From Patiriisocius marinistellae (GTDB lineage: Bacteria; Bacteroidota; Bacteroidia; Flavobacteriales; Flavobacteriaceae), in the NCBI RefSeq assembly GCF_009014635.1, contig NZ_BKCF01000001.1, positions 1,364,001 through 1,428,000 of the forward strand: DNA of 64,000 bases. Reading direction: 5' to 3'. The notes below the pieces were generated by a model. That model was given only the letters and a program-made list of their open reading frames with translations, had not been told where the DNA came from and searched no databases. Both the position numbers and the translations under genes were made by a program. Positions 16,301-26,259 of the stretch are shown here, piece after piece. Within the stretch, counting starts at the first letter, position 1. Every line of letters begins with the position of its first letter.

Positions 16301-17008
16301 TTAATCTTGTAGTGCAAAAACTTGTTTAAGTAGACTTGTAGTTCTTGAATTAAGATTGGTGCGTATTTTTTTTTCTTCCTCCCCAATCATTGTATATACA
16401 CCTTCTAGCGCTTTAGAGGCGACATAGTCGGTTAAGTCTGGATTTACTTTATTTGTTAATGGGATTGCATTGTATTTATTTATGATGTTGCTCCATACTT
16501 TATCTGCTCCCACTTTTGAAAAAGAATTTTTAATAACAGGGTTAAATTGTTGATATAGCGCTTGTGTTGTTCTGCCTTCAAGATAGCTTGTAGCAGCAGT
16601 GTTATTTCCTAACAATATATTTTTAGCGTCAGCAAAAGTAATATTCTTTACAGCGTCAACAAATATAGGAGTTGCTGTTTTAACAGCATCTTCAGCAGCT
16701 CGGTTCATAACTTTTAATCCTTCATCGGCTAATTTCCCTAAGCCTATACTTCGTAAAGTGTTATCAACCTTTTGCAGTTCTTCTGGCAGCAATATTTTGA
16801 CAAGAGAATTTTTATAAAACCCATCTTTTTGAGTGAGTTTAGTCACTTGTTTATCTATCCCTAGGTCTAAGGCTTGTCTAAGACCGCTAGCAATTGTGGT
16901 TGGGTCGAGTCCTCCTTGCGAAGTTGGTAATGTGTTTACGACATTTTGAAGTTCTGCACAAGAGAGAGACATAAAACAAATGATCGATAAAAAAATAGAC
17001 TTTTTCAT
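16301..17008 (-). CDS. DUF4197 domain lipoprotein
   Basis: 235 residues. A lipoprotein signal peptide ends in SLSC (Cys at about residue 17). The body is all-helical and fits DUF4197: GLRQALDLGIDKQVTKLTQKDGF, KILLPEELQKVDNTLRSIGLG, LNRAAEDAV-like MNRAAEDAV, DAKNILLGNNTAATSYLEGRT, and a C-terminal ALEGVYTMIGEEEKKIR. Probably faces the periplasm on an outer-membrane or inner-membrane lipid anchor. Function unknown across the family. Confidence 0.85.
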   Translation of the reverse strand: MKKSIFLSIICFMSLSCAELQNVVNTLPTSQGGLDPTTIASGLRQALDLGIDKQVTKLTQKDGFYKNSLVKILLPEELQKVDNTLRSIGLGKLADEGLKVMNRAAEDAVKTATPIFVDAVKNITFADAKNILLGNNTAATSYLEGRTTQALYQQFNPVIKNSFSKVGADKVWSNIINKYNAIPLTNKVNPDLTDYVASKALEGVYTMIGEEEKKIRTNLNSRTTSLLKQVFALQD

Positions 17009-17030
17009 AATACGTTTTTTAAATTTTTTA

Positions 17031-17064
17031 AAAAAAAAGGCGCTTCTTTTGAGAAGCGCCTTTT
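17031..17064 (-). terminator. Intrinsic terminator of the T9SS cargo gene
   Basis: AAGGCGCTTCT / AGAAGCGCCTT stem with a 4-base loop and, on the minus strand, a long T-run. It lies 19 bp beyond the stop of the gene ending at 17083. Confidence 0.9.
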
Positions 17065-17082
17065 AAAATAGTTAAGTATTAA

Positions 17083-17970
17083 TTACTTAATTACTTTGAT
17101 AGTTTTTGAAGTATTCCCAATAGTTACATTAACTAAGTAAGCACCAGAAGATAATCCACTCATATCAACAGTTTTTGAGTTTGATTGAGCAACAACTTTT
17201 CCTAAAATGTCATAAACAACAACTGCATCAACAGGAGCCTTTGAGCTAATGTTTAATACGTCTACAACTGGGTTAGGGTATACAGAAAATACATCTGCAT
17301 TAAAGTCTTCAGCTCCTAAAGTGTTTCCTTCTTCTAGAGAAACAGTATCTATATAATATAAAATTGTTGCGTCTCCACCAAAATAATCAACTCCACCAAA
17401 TTCAGTAATACTACCGTCGTTGAAAGCTTGAGTAGGAATAGCATCTACACCAGCAATTACCATTCTAAAAGTTTGACCATCCATATCTACTACAAATGCA
17501 ACATCAAACCATGAATCATGAGGGAAACTCCAAGAGTTGGTTCCATCACTACCTTCACCAGGAGTTGCGTTGTTTTGATTAAAATAGATGTCAGTCGTTA
17601 AGAAAGAACCTGTTAAAGCTCCAGCAGGAATAGCTCCTTGTAAGTTGAAATAACCTGATTGACCTGTAGGGATGTACATTTTCATTTTTAATGTAACTGT
17701 TCCAGATGTTACACCACTTGGAAATTCAAGTATTTGGTCAACACCTTCTTCTACTTCCATAGAAAGACTTCCGTCAAATGCAAATAAATCAGAAACGTTT
17801 GCAGCTTCAGCATCAACTGTATTATCACCACCCCAATTTCTCCATAAAGAAGATTGTAAGCTTATGTTGCCATCAACTAAATAGTCTTCCATGTTATCAT
17901 CTAATAATTGTGCATTAGATGTAGTAGTAAAGCCTATAGCTGCTAAGGCTAAAATGTAAATTTTTTTCAT
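17083..17970 (-). CDS. T9SS-sorted protein with a beta-sandwich domain
   Basis: 295 residues from the ATG at 17970; an in-frame ATG at 18003 lacks a signal peptide at its start, whereas MKKIYILALAAIGFTTTSNAQ is a good one. The middle (about 25-215) is beta-rich and resembles a concanavalin/LamG-type sandwich (SLWRNWGGDN, VTLKMKMYIPTGQSGYFNLQG, SWFDVAFVVDMDGQTFRMV). A type A T9SS C-terminal sorting domain covers the last ~75 residues (FSVYPNPVVDVLNISS, VYDILGKVV, DMSGLSSGAYLVNVT). Expected to be secreted or cell-surface attached. Ligand or substrate unknown. Confidence 0.82.
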   Translation of the reverse strand: MKKIYILALAAIGFTTTSNAQLLDDNMEDYLVDGNISLQSSLWRNWGGDNTVDAEAANVSDLFAFDGSLSMEVEEGVDQILEFPSGVTSGTVTLKMKMYIPTGQSGYFNLQGAIPAGALTGSFLTTDIYFNQNNATPGEGSDGTNSWSFPHDSWFDVAFVVDMDGQTFRMVIAGVDAIPTQAFNDGSITEFGGVDYFGGDATILYYIDTVSLEEGNTLGAEDFNADVFSVYPNPVVDVLNISSKAPVDAVVVYDILGKVVAQSNSKTVDMSGLSSGAYLVNVTIGNTSKTIKVIK

Positions 17971-18131
17971 AATATCTGTTTTTAAGTTTAAATGAGCGAG
18001 CAATATAATTAAAATAATGACTTAGAACAAAAATTTGTGTAAATTTTAAGACATATTTTCGGCGTTAAAGTCAGTGAACACGGGTTATTTTTAATTAAAT
18101 TTGTCTTCTTAATAACATTTTTGAATATAAC

Positions 18132-21100
18132 ATGCAACAGCAAACTCCTTATACACCAAAATATAAAGTAAGAATCGTAACTGCAGCATCACTTTTTGAT
18201 GGTCACGATGCCGCAATTAATATTATGCGACGCATAATCCAATCAACAGGTGTAGAGGTTATACATTTAGGTCATGATAGAAGTGTAGAAGAAGTTGTAA
18301 ATACCGCAATACAAGAAGATGCAAATGCTATCGCAATGACCTCATATCAAGGTGGACATAATGAGTATTTTAAATACATGTATGATTTATTGCAAGAAAA
18401 AGGCGCTGGTCATATTAAAATATTCGGCGGTGGTGGCGGTGTGATTTTACCGTCAGAAATTAAAGAATTGATGGAATATGGTATCACACGTATCTATTCT
18501 CCAGATGATGGTCGAGAACTTGGATTACAAGGGATGATTAATGATCTAGTTAAAACATCAGATTTTCCTATCGGAAATGAATTAAACGGAGAACTTTCGC
18601 TTTTAGTTGAAAAAAACAGTGGTGCCATTGCTCGAGTGATTTCAGCAGCCGAAAATTTCCCCGAAATAGCTGCAGAAACTTTAAATAAAATCCATAAAAA
18701 AAATAAAGATTTAAAAACACCGGTCCTTGGAATTACGGGTACAGGTGGTTCGGGTAAATCATCACTAGTAGATGAATTAGTTAGAAGGTTTTTAATTGAC
18801 TTCCCCGAGAAATCAATCGGTCTCATTTCCGTAGATCCGTCAAAACGTAAAACTGGAGGTGCATTGTTGGGCGATAGAATAAGAATGAATGCAATTAATT
18901 CGCCTCGAGTATACATGCGAAGCCTTGCTACAAGACAATCCAACCTTGCTTTATCAAAATATGTTGCCGAAGCGATTGAAGTAATTAAAGCTGCAGAATA
19001 TGACCTTATTATTTTAGAAACTTCGGGGATTGGACAAAGTGATACCGAAATTTTAGAGCATAGCGATGTGTCATTATATGTAATGACGCCAGAGTTTGGT
19101 GCTGCAACACAACTTGAAAAAATTGATATGCTTGATTTTGCAAACCTTGTTGCTATTAACAAGTTTGACAAAAGGGGATCTCTAGATGCTTTACGTGATG
19201 TAAAAAAACAATATATGCGTAACCATCAATTATGGGAAACGCATCAAGATGATTTGCCAGTTTATGGAACAATTGCTTCCCAGTTCAATGATCCTGGGAT
19301 GAACAAATTGTATAGCGCTATTATGGCAGAGCTAGAAGAAAAAACAGAGACGGATTTAAAAAGTTCTTTTGAGATTACTGATGAGATGTCTGAAAAGATT
19401 TTTGTAATTCCACCAGCAAGAACAAGATATCTTTCTGAAATTTCTGAAACGAATAGAGCTTACGATAAAACAGCAAACGAACAAGCTGAAGTTGCCCAAA
19501 AGCTATATGGAATATATAAAACAATGGAATCTGTTTTGGATAAAAAACCAGAACTTAACAAAGCAGGTATTGTTTCCGAAGAACTTAAAATTTCCGAAGA
19601 AAATAAAGAATTAGTTAAACTGTTGCTTGCTGAATTTGACCGTGTAAAATTAAATTTAGACCCTTATAATTGGGAGGTAATTACTGGATGGGATGAAAAA
19701 GTAAATCGTTATAAAAATCCTATTTATTCATTTAAAGTACGAGATAAGGAGATTAAAATTGAGACACATTCAGAGTCATTATCGCACACACAAATACCTA
19801 AAGTTTGTTTACCTAAATATCAAGCATGGGGAGATACCCTTAGATGGACATTGCAGGAAAATGTTCCGGGAGAATTTCCTTATACATCAGGATTGTATCC
19901 ATTTAAAAGAACTGGGGAGGATCCAACTAGGATGTTTGCTGGTGAAGGTGGCCCAGAACGTACCAATCGTCGTTTTCACTATGTGAGTTTGGGGATGCCA
20001 GCAAAGCGGTTGTCTACTGCCTTTGATAGTGTAACACTGTATGGAAATGACCCAGACCATCGCCCAGACATATACGGAAAGATTGGTAATGCGGGTGTTT
20101 CAATTTGTTGCTTAGACGATGCTAAAAAATTATACAGTGGTTTTGATTTAAGTCATCCTATGACTTCGGTAAGTATGACAATTAATGGGCCAGCACCTAT
20201 GTTACTTGGCTTTTTTATGAATGCTGCCATTGATCAAAATTGTGAAAAATACATTAAAGAAAACGGTCTTGAAAAAGAAATCGAAGAAAAAATAAAAGCT
20301 ATTTATGAAGAACGACAGGTAGATAGACCAGTATATCAAGGGGATTTGCCAGAGGGTAATGATGGCCTTGGTTTAGTGCTTTTAGGAGTGACAGGAGATT
20401 TGGTATTGTCTAAAGATGTTTATTATAAAATAAAGGCAGATACGATGATGCAAGTGCGTGGAACTGTCCAAGCTGATATTTTAAAAGAAGACCAAGCGCA
20501 AAATACATGTATTTTCTCTACAGAATTTGCACTTCGTTTAATGGGAGATGTTCAAGAGTATTTTATTGAAAAACAAGTGCGTAATTTTTATTCAGTTTCT
20601 ATAAGTGGCTATCATATTGCAGAAGCTGGCGCAAATCCTATTACACAATTAGCTTTTACACTTTCAAATGGATTTACTTATGTAGAGTACTATTTGAGTC
20701 GTGGAATGGATATAAATAAATTTGGACCTAATTTATCATTCTTCTTTAGTAATGGTATTGACCCAGAATATTCTGTAATTGGACGTGTAGCTCGTAAGAT
20801 CTGGAGTAAAGCACTTAAAAATAAATATGCTGCAAATTCAAGAGCTCAAATGTTAAAATATCATATTCAAACTTCTGGACGATCATTACATGCACAGGAA
20901 ATTGACTTTAATGATATACGTACAACGTTGCAAGCATTATATGCAATTTATGATAATTGTAATTCATTGCATACAAATGCATACGATGAAGCAATTACTA
21001 CACCTACAGAGGAAAGTGTTCGTAGAGCAATGGCTATTCAATTGATTATTAATAAAGAATTAGGACTTGCGAAAAATGAAAACCCAATTCAAGGTTCATT

Positions 21101-21557
21101 TATTATTGAGGAATTAACAGATTTAGTTGAGGAAGCGGTTTTATTAGAATTTGACAGAATCACTGAAAGAGGTGGTGTATTAGGCGCTATGGAAACAATG
21201 TACCAACGTAGCAAAATACAAGAAGAGAGTTTATATTATGAAACATTAAAGCATACAGGAGAATTCCCTATCATTGGAGTAAATACTTTTTTAAGTAGTA
21301 AAGGTTCACCAACGGTACAACCAGCTGAAGTAATACGAGCGACCGAGAAAGAAAAACAATATCAAATTGAAACGCTGAATAATCTCCACAAAGCTTTTGG
21401 TGAAAAGGCACAAGAAAGTATTAAAAAAGTACAGCATGCCGCCATTAATAATGAAAATATGTTTGAGCAATTAATGGAAGCCACAAAAGTTTGTTCTTTA
21501 GGGCAAATTACAGCGAAGCTATTTGAAGTAGGTGGGCAGTATAGGAGAAACATGTAA
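18132..21557 (+). CDS. icmF: Fused B12-dependent acyl-CoA mutase, IcmF type
   Basis: 1141 residues with three parts in the IcmF order: an N-terminal B12-binding domain (about 10-145, base-off motif FDGHDAA), a MeaB/ArgK-type G-protein chaperone (about 190-420, Walker [10 protein letters not shown] near 202), and a TIM-barrel mutase plus linkers (about 545-1120). In known enzymes methylmalonyl-CoA mutases have Tyr and Arg at two substrate-contact positions, whereas isobutyryl-CoA mutases have Phe and Gln. Here the positions read [10 protein letters not shown] (Phe602) and [10 protein letters not shown] (Gln790). This favours isobutyryl/butyryl-CoA or isovaleryl/pivalyl-CoA over methylmalonyl-CoA. 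No cobalamin riboswitch is visible upstream. Confidence 0.9.
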   Translation: MQQQTPYTPKYKVRIVTAASLFDGHDAAINIMRRIIQSTGVEVIHLGHDRSVEEVVNTAIQEDANAIAMTSYQGGHNEYFKYMYDLLQEKGAGHIKIFGGGGGVILPSEIKELMEYGITRIYSPDDGRELGLQGMINDLVKTSDFPIGNELNGELSLLVEKNSGAIARVISAAENFPEIAAETLNKIHKKNKDLKTPVLGITGTGGSGKSSLVDELVRRFLIDFPEKSIGLISVDPSKRKTGGALLGDRIRMNAINSPRVYMRSLATRQSNLALSKYVAEAIEVIKAAEYDLIILETSGIGQSDTEILEHSDVSLYVMTPEFGAATQLEKIDMLDFANLVAINKFDKRGSLDALRDVKKQYMRNHQLWETHQDDLPVYGTIASQFNDPGMNKLYSAIMAELEEKTETDLKSSFEITDEMSEKIFVIPPARTRYLSEISETNRAYDKTANEQAEVAQKLYGIYKTMESVLDKKPELNKAGIVSEELKISEENKELVKLLLAEFDRVKLNLDPYNWEVITGWDEKVNRYKNPIYSFKVRDKEIKIETHSESLSHTQIPKVCLPKYQAWGDTLRWTLQENVPGEFPYTSGLYPFKRTGEDPTRMFAGEGGPERTNRRFHYVSLGMPAKRLSTAFDSVTLYGNDPDHRPDIYGKIGNAGVSICCLDDAKKLYSGFDLSHPMTSVSMTINGPAPMLLGFFMNAAIDQNCEKYIKENGLEKEIEEKIKAIYEERQVDRPVYQGDLPEGNDGLGLVLLGVTGDLVLSKDVYYKIKADTMMQVRGTVQADILKEDQAQNTCIFSTEFALRLMGDVQEYFIEKQVRNFYSVSISGYHIAEAGANPITQLAFTLSNGFTYVEYYLSRGMDINKFGPNLSFFFSNGIDPEYSVIGRVARKIWSKALKNKYAANSRAQMLKYHIQTSGRSLHAQEIDFNDIRTTLQALYAIYDNCNSLHTNAYDEAITTPTEESVRRAMAIQLIINKELGLAKNENPIQGSFIIEELTDLVEEAVLLEFDRITERGGVLGAMETMYQRSKIQEESLYYETLKHTGEFPIIGVNTFLSSKGSPTVQPAEVIRATEKEKQYQIETLNNLHKAFGEKAQESIKKVQHAAINNENMFEQLMEATKVCSLGQITAKLFEVGGQYRRNM

Positions 21558-21664
21558 GAGTGAATCACCTTTTTATATTGACAAAATTGCGTTAATCGAT
21601 TTTTCCAATTTTTTTTGTGACCATTTAACTCTAGGTTATAATAATTAACTATTAATATATTTTA

Positions 21665-21696
21665 AATCCAACATTTTTAAATGTTGGATTTTTTTG
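21665..21696 (+). terminator. Intrinsic terminator after icmF
   Basis: 12-bp stem AATCCAACATTT / AAATGTTGGATT with a very short loop and a T-run, about 110 bp after the icmF stop. Confidence 0.85.
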
Positions 21697-21769
21697 ATTT
21701 GTGTTTAAGGAATTATATGTTAATTTAAAATTATAGCTACTATAATATAACAATCACGACAAAAAAGTG

Positions 21770-21777
21770 TATATTTG
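21770..21777 (+). promoter_or_regulatory. -7 box of the toxin-antitoxin operon
   Basis: TATATTTG is an exact TAnnTTTG match, 17 bases before the ATG at 21795. It overlaps an in-frame GTG at 21777, which argues that the GTG is not the translation start. Confidence 0.6.
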
Positions 21778-21794
21778 TGACAAATGGCGTAGTT

Positions 21795-22286
21795 ATGAAA
21801 GATAAACCTATAAAAAATATAATGAGTGAGCCAGAAACTTATTATAGTATTAATAGTAAATATGATAGACTGATAGGAGTTCTTGGTGGTAGTCGTGCTG
21901 TAGGTTATGATATTCAAAATGATATTGATCTCATAGCATTAACTCGCAGAGGATTGCCTAAATCTGTACTGGCTTCAGTTTGTTTTGTACTTGGTGTTTC
22001 AATGGAAAAAATGAGTGGGTTATTACATATTTCGCATAGAACATTACAAAGAAAAAAAGATGATGAGTTCTTAAATGCATACAGTACGGAGCAAATTTTA
22101 GAAATAGCACAATTAATTTCGCATGGTATTCAAGTTTTTGGTACAATAGAACGGTTTAAAAAATGGGTACATCAAGATGTACGGGCATTATCCTATAAAA
22201 TGCCTATAGATTATTTAGATACAACATTTGGTATTAAAATGGTTAGAGATGTCATGGGGCGTATTGAGCATGGCGTTTATTCTTAA
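21795..22286 (+). CDS. Antitoxin, Xre/MbcA/ParS family (DUF2384-type toxin-binding domain)
   Basis: 163 residues from the ATG at 21795. The N-terminal half holds a helix-turn-helix-like region (GLPKSVLASVCFVLGVSMEKMSGLLHISHRTLQRKK), the C-terminal half the toxin-binding domain (EQILEIAQLISHGIQVFG, FKKWVHQDVRAL, PIDYLDTTFGIKMVRDVMGRIEHGVYS). The final GIxxVxDxxGRIEHGVYS signature is characteristic. It should neutralise the RES toxin 6 bp downstream and repress their shared promoter. Confidence 0.9.
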   Translation: MKDKPIKNIMSEPETYYSINSKYDRLIGVLGGSRAVGYDIQNDIDLIALTRRGLPKSVLASVCFVLGVSMEKMSGLLHISHRTLQRKKDDEFLNAYSTEQILEIAQLISHGIQVFGTIERFKKWVHQDVRALSYKMPIDYLDTTFGIKMVRDVMGRIEHGVYS

Positions 22287-22292
22287 TATTTC

Positions 22293-22745
22293 ATGAAGAT
22301 ATATCGAATTGTAAAAGAGGCATATAAAGATGATTTGTCAGGTGAAGGCGCGAGATTATTTGGAGGACGTTGGAATAATAGAGGAGATGCGATGCTATAT
22401 TTTTCAGAACACCTTTCTCTTTGTGTGTTAGAAATCCTTGTACATTTAGATTACCAATTCATTGATAATGATTTTTATTACATAGAAGCATCAATTCCAA
22501 AAGAAAATTTAATGTCTGCTCAAGAGCAAGCTGTTTTATTACCACAATGGAATGCTTTAGTTTCACAAACACATACAGAGAATTGGGGGAGTTTATGGCT
22601 TAAAAATCGAACATCCCTAGCGATGGCTGTACCATCGGTTGTTTTGCCGCAAGAAAATAATATACTCGTCAATCCTAAGCACCCTTTAATATCAAAATTA
22701 GAGATTACAAAAGTTGAGCGTTTAAAAATTGATGAAAGAATTTAA
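22293..22745 (+). CDS. RES-domain toxin (NAD+-degrading family)
   Basis: 150 residues, the usual size. The conserved Arg, Glu and Ser positions are visible: YRIVKEAY, then GEGARLFGGRWNNRGDAMLYFSEHLSLCVLEILVHLD. Studied RES toxins (for example MbcT) are NAD+ phosphorylases; ParT instead ADP-ribosylates a phosphoribosyl pyrophosphate synthetase. Which activity applies here is not readable. It is the second gene of the pair, 6 bp after the antitoxin stop, and looks intact. Confidence 0.9.
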   Translation: MKIYRIVKEAYKDDLSGEGARLFGGRWNNRGDAMLYFSEHLSLCVLEILVHLDYQFIDNDFYYIEASIPKENLMSAQEQAVLLPQWNALVSQTHTENWGSLWLKNRTSLAMAVPSVVLPQENNILVNPKHPLISKLEITKVERLKIDERI

Positions 22746-22836
22746 TTATAAAATATCGTAGAGGATAAAATAGAAATCGATCATTAAAACACGTTTTTCA
22801 AATTAAATCTATTTTTATATCAATCAAACAAAAATG

Positions 22837-22844
22837 TATCTTTA
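22837..22844 (+). promoter_or_regulatory. Probable -7 box for the membrane LuxR-type gene
   Basis: TATCTTTA, one base from consensus, ends 16 bases before the TTG start at 22861. Confidence 0.4.
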
Positions 22845-22860
22845 ACATTAAAACATCCGT

Positions 22861-23973
22861 TTGTTAGCAACATTAGAATATACAGTAACTGCAATTGTCT
22901 GCCTTATCACAGCAATTATTATGCAGCGTATTTTTATTAAAGAAAGACAAAAAAGTGTTCAAGCATCTTCTGTTCAAGGAATTAAATGGTTTGGACTTGC
23001 AATTTTCACTTGGGGATTGGGTGCGATGGGTAATTTGACGTTGACCGAAATTTTAGGAAGCTCGCATAAAATAACTGTTTATTGGGGAGTATTTATTTCG
23101 TTGGCTAACTCTCTGTTCATATTACTTTCGCTTCCTTCAATTGAACATGCAAACCAGAGAGGACTTGGCGTACGATTAGTAGAACGATTTTCAACTAAGG
23201 AGTTTATAATGTTGTACAGTGGTGTGCTAGGAATGATTTCATTTGTCTTTTTAACAACATCATTTACAAACACAGACCTGAGTTCAAATTTTACGTGGCT
23301 AATTGATATTCCCATCTCTATTTTTGTTGCAATTTCATTATTACTTGAATTGAATAATGCTTTTTCAAGTAGACAAATGAAATTTATGCGCCTTCCAACC
23401 ACGGCACTATTTGTTTTAATAATTGTAGCAGTTTCTCAACGTATAATACCACAGGACCAAGTAGTGCAGTTTATTGATCAAGAATTTTGGTTAATAGTAG
23501 GGAGTATTTCGGCAATCTCTTTCAAGTTTTTGTTTATCCTACTATTTTCAATTTTATTATATAGCTGGAAATTTTTATCCGAAAAGGAACAACAACAAAC
23601 ACTCGCACAAACCCTTTTAATTCAAAATAACAAACTCAAAGCAGAATTGGAGAAAATTTCGCTTGCTAATGAGAGTCATTTGGACACCATCAAAAGTATG
23701 AAAATGGAAATGGGAGTACTAATTTCGTCTTCAAAAGTAGATTTATCTACGCGTCAAAAAGAAGTTTTAGCTAATCTAGCCTATTTGGGAGGTAAAAGTT
23801 CGTACTCACAGGTCGCACAAGAAATGCACATAAGTTTAGATGGATTACAAACACATATTCATCAAATAAAAAAGATTTTAAATATAAGCGGGGCTGGAGG
23901 TAAAGAACAATTAATCACTTTTGCAAAACAGAACAATTTGGTTGAATTTCAATCCATTTCCGAAGCCAAGTAA
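22861..23973 (+). CDS. Membrane-anchored LuxR-type helix-turn-helix regulator
   Basis: 370 residues from a TTG start; the next in-frame ATG (22921) would remove most of the first membrane helix. About seven hydrophobic segments fill residues 4-235 (IVCLITAIIMQ, WFGLAIFTWGLGAMG, VFISLANSLFILLSL, LYSGVLGMISFVFL, and later ones). A coiled coil follows (about 238-290, EKEQQQTLAQ to LDTIKSMKMEM), and a cytoplasmic C-terminal helix-turn-helix closes it (about 295-360, STRQKEVLANLAYL, SYSQVAQEMHISLDGLQTHIHQIKKIL). This layout suggests a one-component sensor reading a membrane signal and binding DNA from the membrane. No kinase domain. The ligand and target genes are unknown. Confidence 0.7.
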   Translation: MLATLEYTVTAIVCLITAIIMQRIFIKERQKSVQASSVQGIKWFGLAIFTWGLGAMGNLTLTEILGSSHKITVYWGVFISLANSLFILLSLPSIEHANQRGLGVRLVERFSTKEFIMLYSGVLGMISFVFLTTSFTNTDLSSNFTWLIDIPISIFVAISLLLELNNAFSSRQMKFMRLPTTALFVLIIVAVSQRIIPQDQVVQFIDQEFWLIVGSISAISFKFLFILLFSILLYSWKFLSEKEQQQTLAQTLLIQNNKLKAELEKISLANESHLDTIKSMKMEMGVLISSSKVDLSTRQKEVLANLAYLGGKSSYSQVAQEMHISLDGLQTHIHQIKKILNISGAGGKEQLITFAKQNNLVEFQSISEAK

Positions 23974-24066
23974 CCATATGCTTAACCATATTGACTACGC
24001 ATTTTGATTAGTGGTTAACCTTGTTGCAAACCTACATTTATAACAACTTGCGAGAAAAACATACCC

Positions 24067-25595
24067 ATGATTTTTCTTACACAGTCACCATCTTTTGATG
24101 AACGAGTTAACGAACAATTTAGCGCAGCCACGAGTTGGTTTACAGACACTATTTTTGCCGAAATCCCAATAAATGAAACCATAGGTGTACCGTGGGTATT
24201 GGTAGTTCTCATCCTTGGAGCAAGCTATTTTACTATTTATTTTAAGGGTGTTAATGTTCGTGGGTTTTTAACTGCTATTAAAGTGGTGCGTGGCAATTAT
24301 GATGTTTTAGAAGATGATGCGGTTGTAGTTTCAAATTCAGTGTTAAATGTTGATGGTGATAATCCAGATACTATTAGAGTTGAGGGTGATGGAGAGGTAA
24401 GTCATTTTCAAGCTTTGACGGCAGCAGTTTCTGCTACAGTGGGTTTGGGCAATATTGCTGGTGTTGCAATTGCACTTTCTATAGGTGGCGCAGGAGCAAC
24501 GTTCTGGATGATATTGATAGGTTTTTTAGGGATGGCATCAAAGTTTGTTGAATGTACACTGGGAGTTAAATATAGAGAGGTTAATGAAGAAGGGGTCATT
24601 TTTTGTGGTCCCATGTATTATTTAAAAAAGGGACTTAAAGAATTAGGGATTCCTAAAGTGGGAAAATTTTTAACTATCGTTTTTGCAATTATGTGTATTG
24701 GTGGTTCCTTTGGTGGTGGGAATATGTTTCAAGTCAATCAAGCGTTTAAATTATTTGAATATGTAACTGGAGCAGAGTCTAGTTTTATTCATGAACAAGG
24801 TTGGTTATTTGGGCTTATTATGGCAATTTTAGTAGGGATCGTAATTATTGGTGGGATCAAAAAAACAGCAAATGTGACCGACAAGGTTGTGCCTTTTATG
24901 GTGATTATATATTTGTTAGCGGTGCTCACTATTTTAGGACTCAACTTTCATGAAATCCCAAGTGCCTTTAAAGCCATTTGGGATGGAGCATTTAACCCAC
25001 AAGGCGTTACTGGAGGTTTTGTTGGTGTTGTAATACAAGGGTTTAAAAGAGCAGCATTCAGTAATGAAGCGGGCATAGGAAGTTCTTCAATTGCACACAG
25101 TGCGGTAAAACAAAATACCCAGCTAGTGAGGGGTTAGTAGCTTTATTAGAGCCATTTATTGATACTGTAGTTGTTTGTATGATGACTGCGCTAGTGCTTA
25201 TTATTACTGGACAGATTGTTCCTGGAACAATTTTAAGTGATGAAGAAGGTGTATTACTTACTGCGACTGCACTAGAAAGTGGCGTGTCTTGGTTTCCTTA
25301 CTTATTATCAATTGCCGTAATTTTATTTGCATTTTCTTCTATGATTTCGTGGTCATATTATGGATATCAAACATGGAGTTACCTTTTTGGGCGTAGTAAA
25401 AAACGTGAATATATTTACAAGTTCATTTTTTGTATATTCACCGTTTTAGGTGCAGCTATTACATTAGGTTCGGTTACCCTATTTAGTGATGCGATGATTT
25501 TTGCAATGTTAGTGCCTAATATGATTGGATTGTTTTTACTACGGAAGAAAGTAAAACAAGAATTATCAACCTATTTAAAAATGATTAAAAGATGA
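24067..25595 (+). pseudogene. Sodium:alanine symporter family, single-base frameshift
   Basis: Two adjoining open frames make one AGCS-family transporter of about 509 residues. The first (24067-25137) covers the N-terminal part with GKxN-type FKGVNVRGF, AVSATVGLGNIAGVAIAL and AFSNEAGIGSSSIAHSAVK. It then reads QNTQLVRG and stops. Adding one A to the AAAA run at 25107-25110 would give the family sequence TKYPASEGLVALLEPF and carry on without a break to 25595 (second part FPYLLSIAVILFAFSSMISWSYYG). So either a real one-base deletion has inactivated the gene or the run was miscalled. A protein ending at 25137 would lack the last membrane helices. Confidence 0.85.
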
Positions 25596-25733
25596 TTCAT
25601 TTTTTTTATCATTTAGGTTGCTATTAACTTCGGAAATATTATTTATTCCCAAGAGTTTAAGTTTTAATTTAAAATGTAGAAAATTATGTTGATGCGAGCT
25701 GTTTTGCCTTTGAAGGTAAGCACAAAAAAATAA

Positions 25734-26129
25734 TTATAAAGTCAACATCCAAGTGCGTTGAAGCTTTCTAAATTTTTTAAGTTCTTTTCTAAGAATAGGA
25801 AGAAAATCTTTTCCGTTGCTGCTACTGCGTTCTAGTCTATCACAATTTCTGTGTAATAAATTTGTAAGTCTATCAATAGAAGCAACATGCTTGTATTTTT
25901 CTTCTGAAAATATTTTTTGCTCTGCTCTTAATATTTCTGGTGCTAATGATATAGATTGTTGTACAATATCTCCAGTAAAGTAGACGTCTGGGTGTTCCTT
26001 ATTTTCTTCTTGTAATGAAGAAAAGTCCTCAACAAGATATGTTGCAATATTTCTTGAAAGGGCAAAAATCTCTACGGCCTTTAAGTAAATAGGTGATGTA
26101 GGTGTAAATTCGGGAACTTGAGAGCTCAT
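25734..26129 (-). CDS. Conserved-looking helical protein of unknown function
   Basis: 131 residues, no signal peptide or membrane segment. Predicted all-helical, with segments YLKAVEIFALSRNIATYLVEDF, DIVQQSISLAPEILRAEQ and SIDRLTNLLHRNCDRLER, and a basic C-terminus (LRKELKKFRKLQRTW). It is reminiscent of four-helix-bundle proteins (23S-intervening type), but I do not see a defining motif. It is divergent from the Lrp gene. I cannot assign a function. Confidence 0.6.
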   Translation of the reverse strand: MSSQVPEFTPTSPIYLKAVEIFALSRNIATYLVEDFSSLQEENKEHPDVYFTGDIVQQSISLAPEILRAEQKIFSEEKYKHVASIDRLTNLLHRNCDRLERSSSNGKDFLPILRKELKKFRKLQRTWMLTL

Positions 26130-26214
26130 GATAATAATGTTATTTTTCTTAATCTAGCAATCCAAATTTAATCACTAATTTCGATTTTTATATTTAATAA
26201 TTAAAGCAAAAATG

Positions 26215-26222
26215 TATATTTG
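26215..26222 (+). promoter_or_regulatory. -7 box for the Lrp-family gene
   Basis: TATATTTG matches TAnnTTTG exactly, 37 bases before the ATG at 26260. Confidence 0.55.
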
Positions 26223-26259
26223 GTTTAAATATTAACGAAATAATTAAAATTTCAGTAAA

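Noticed and set aside
18004-18131. Cobalamin riboswitch ahead of the B12-dependent mutase
   Set aside because: Only 128 bases of AT-rich DNA, with no B12-box-like sequence or extended pairing that I can see.
21777-21794. GTG start six codons upstream for the antitoxin
   Set aside because: The GTG overlaps an exact -7 promoter box; the ATG at 21795 fits better.
24067-25595. Programmed frameshift or two-subunit transporter
   Set aside because: No slippery heptamer with a downstream structure is evident, and one added base restores the normal family sequence; mutation or miscall is simpler.
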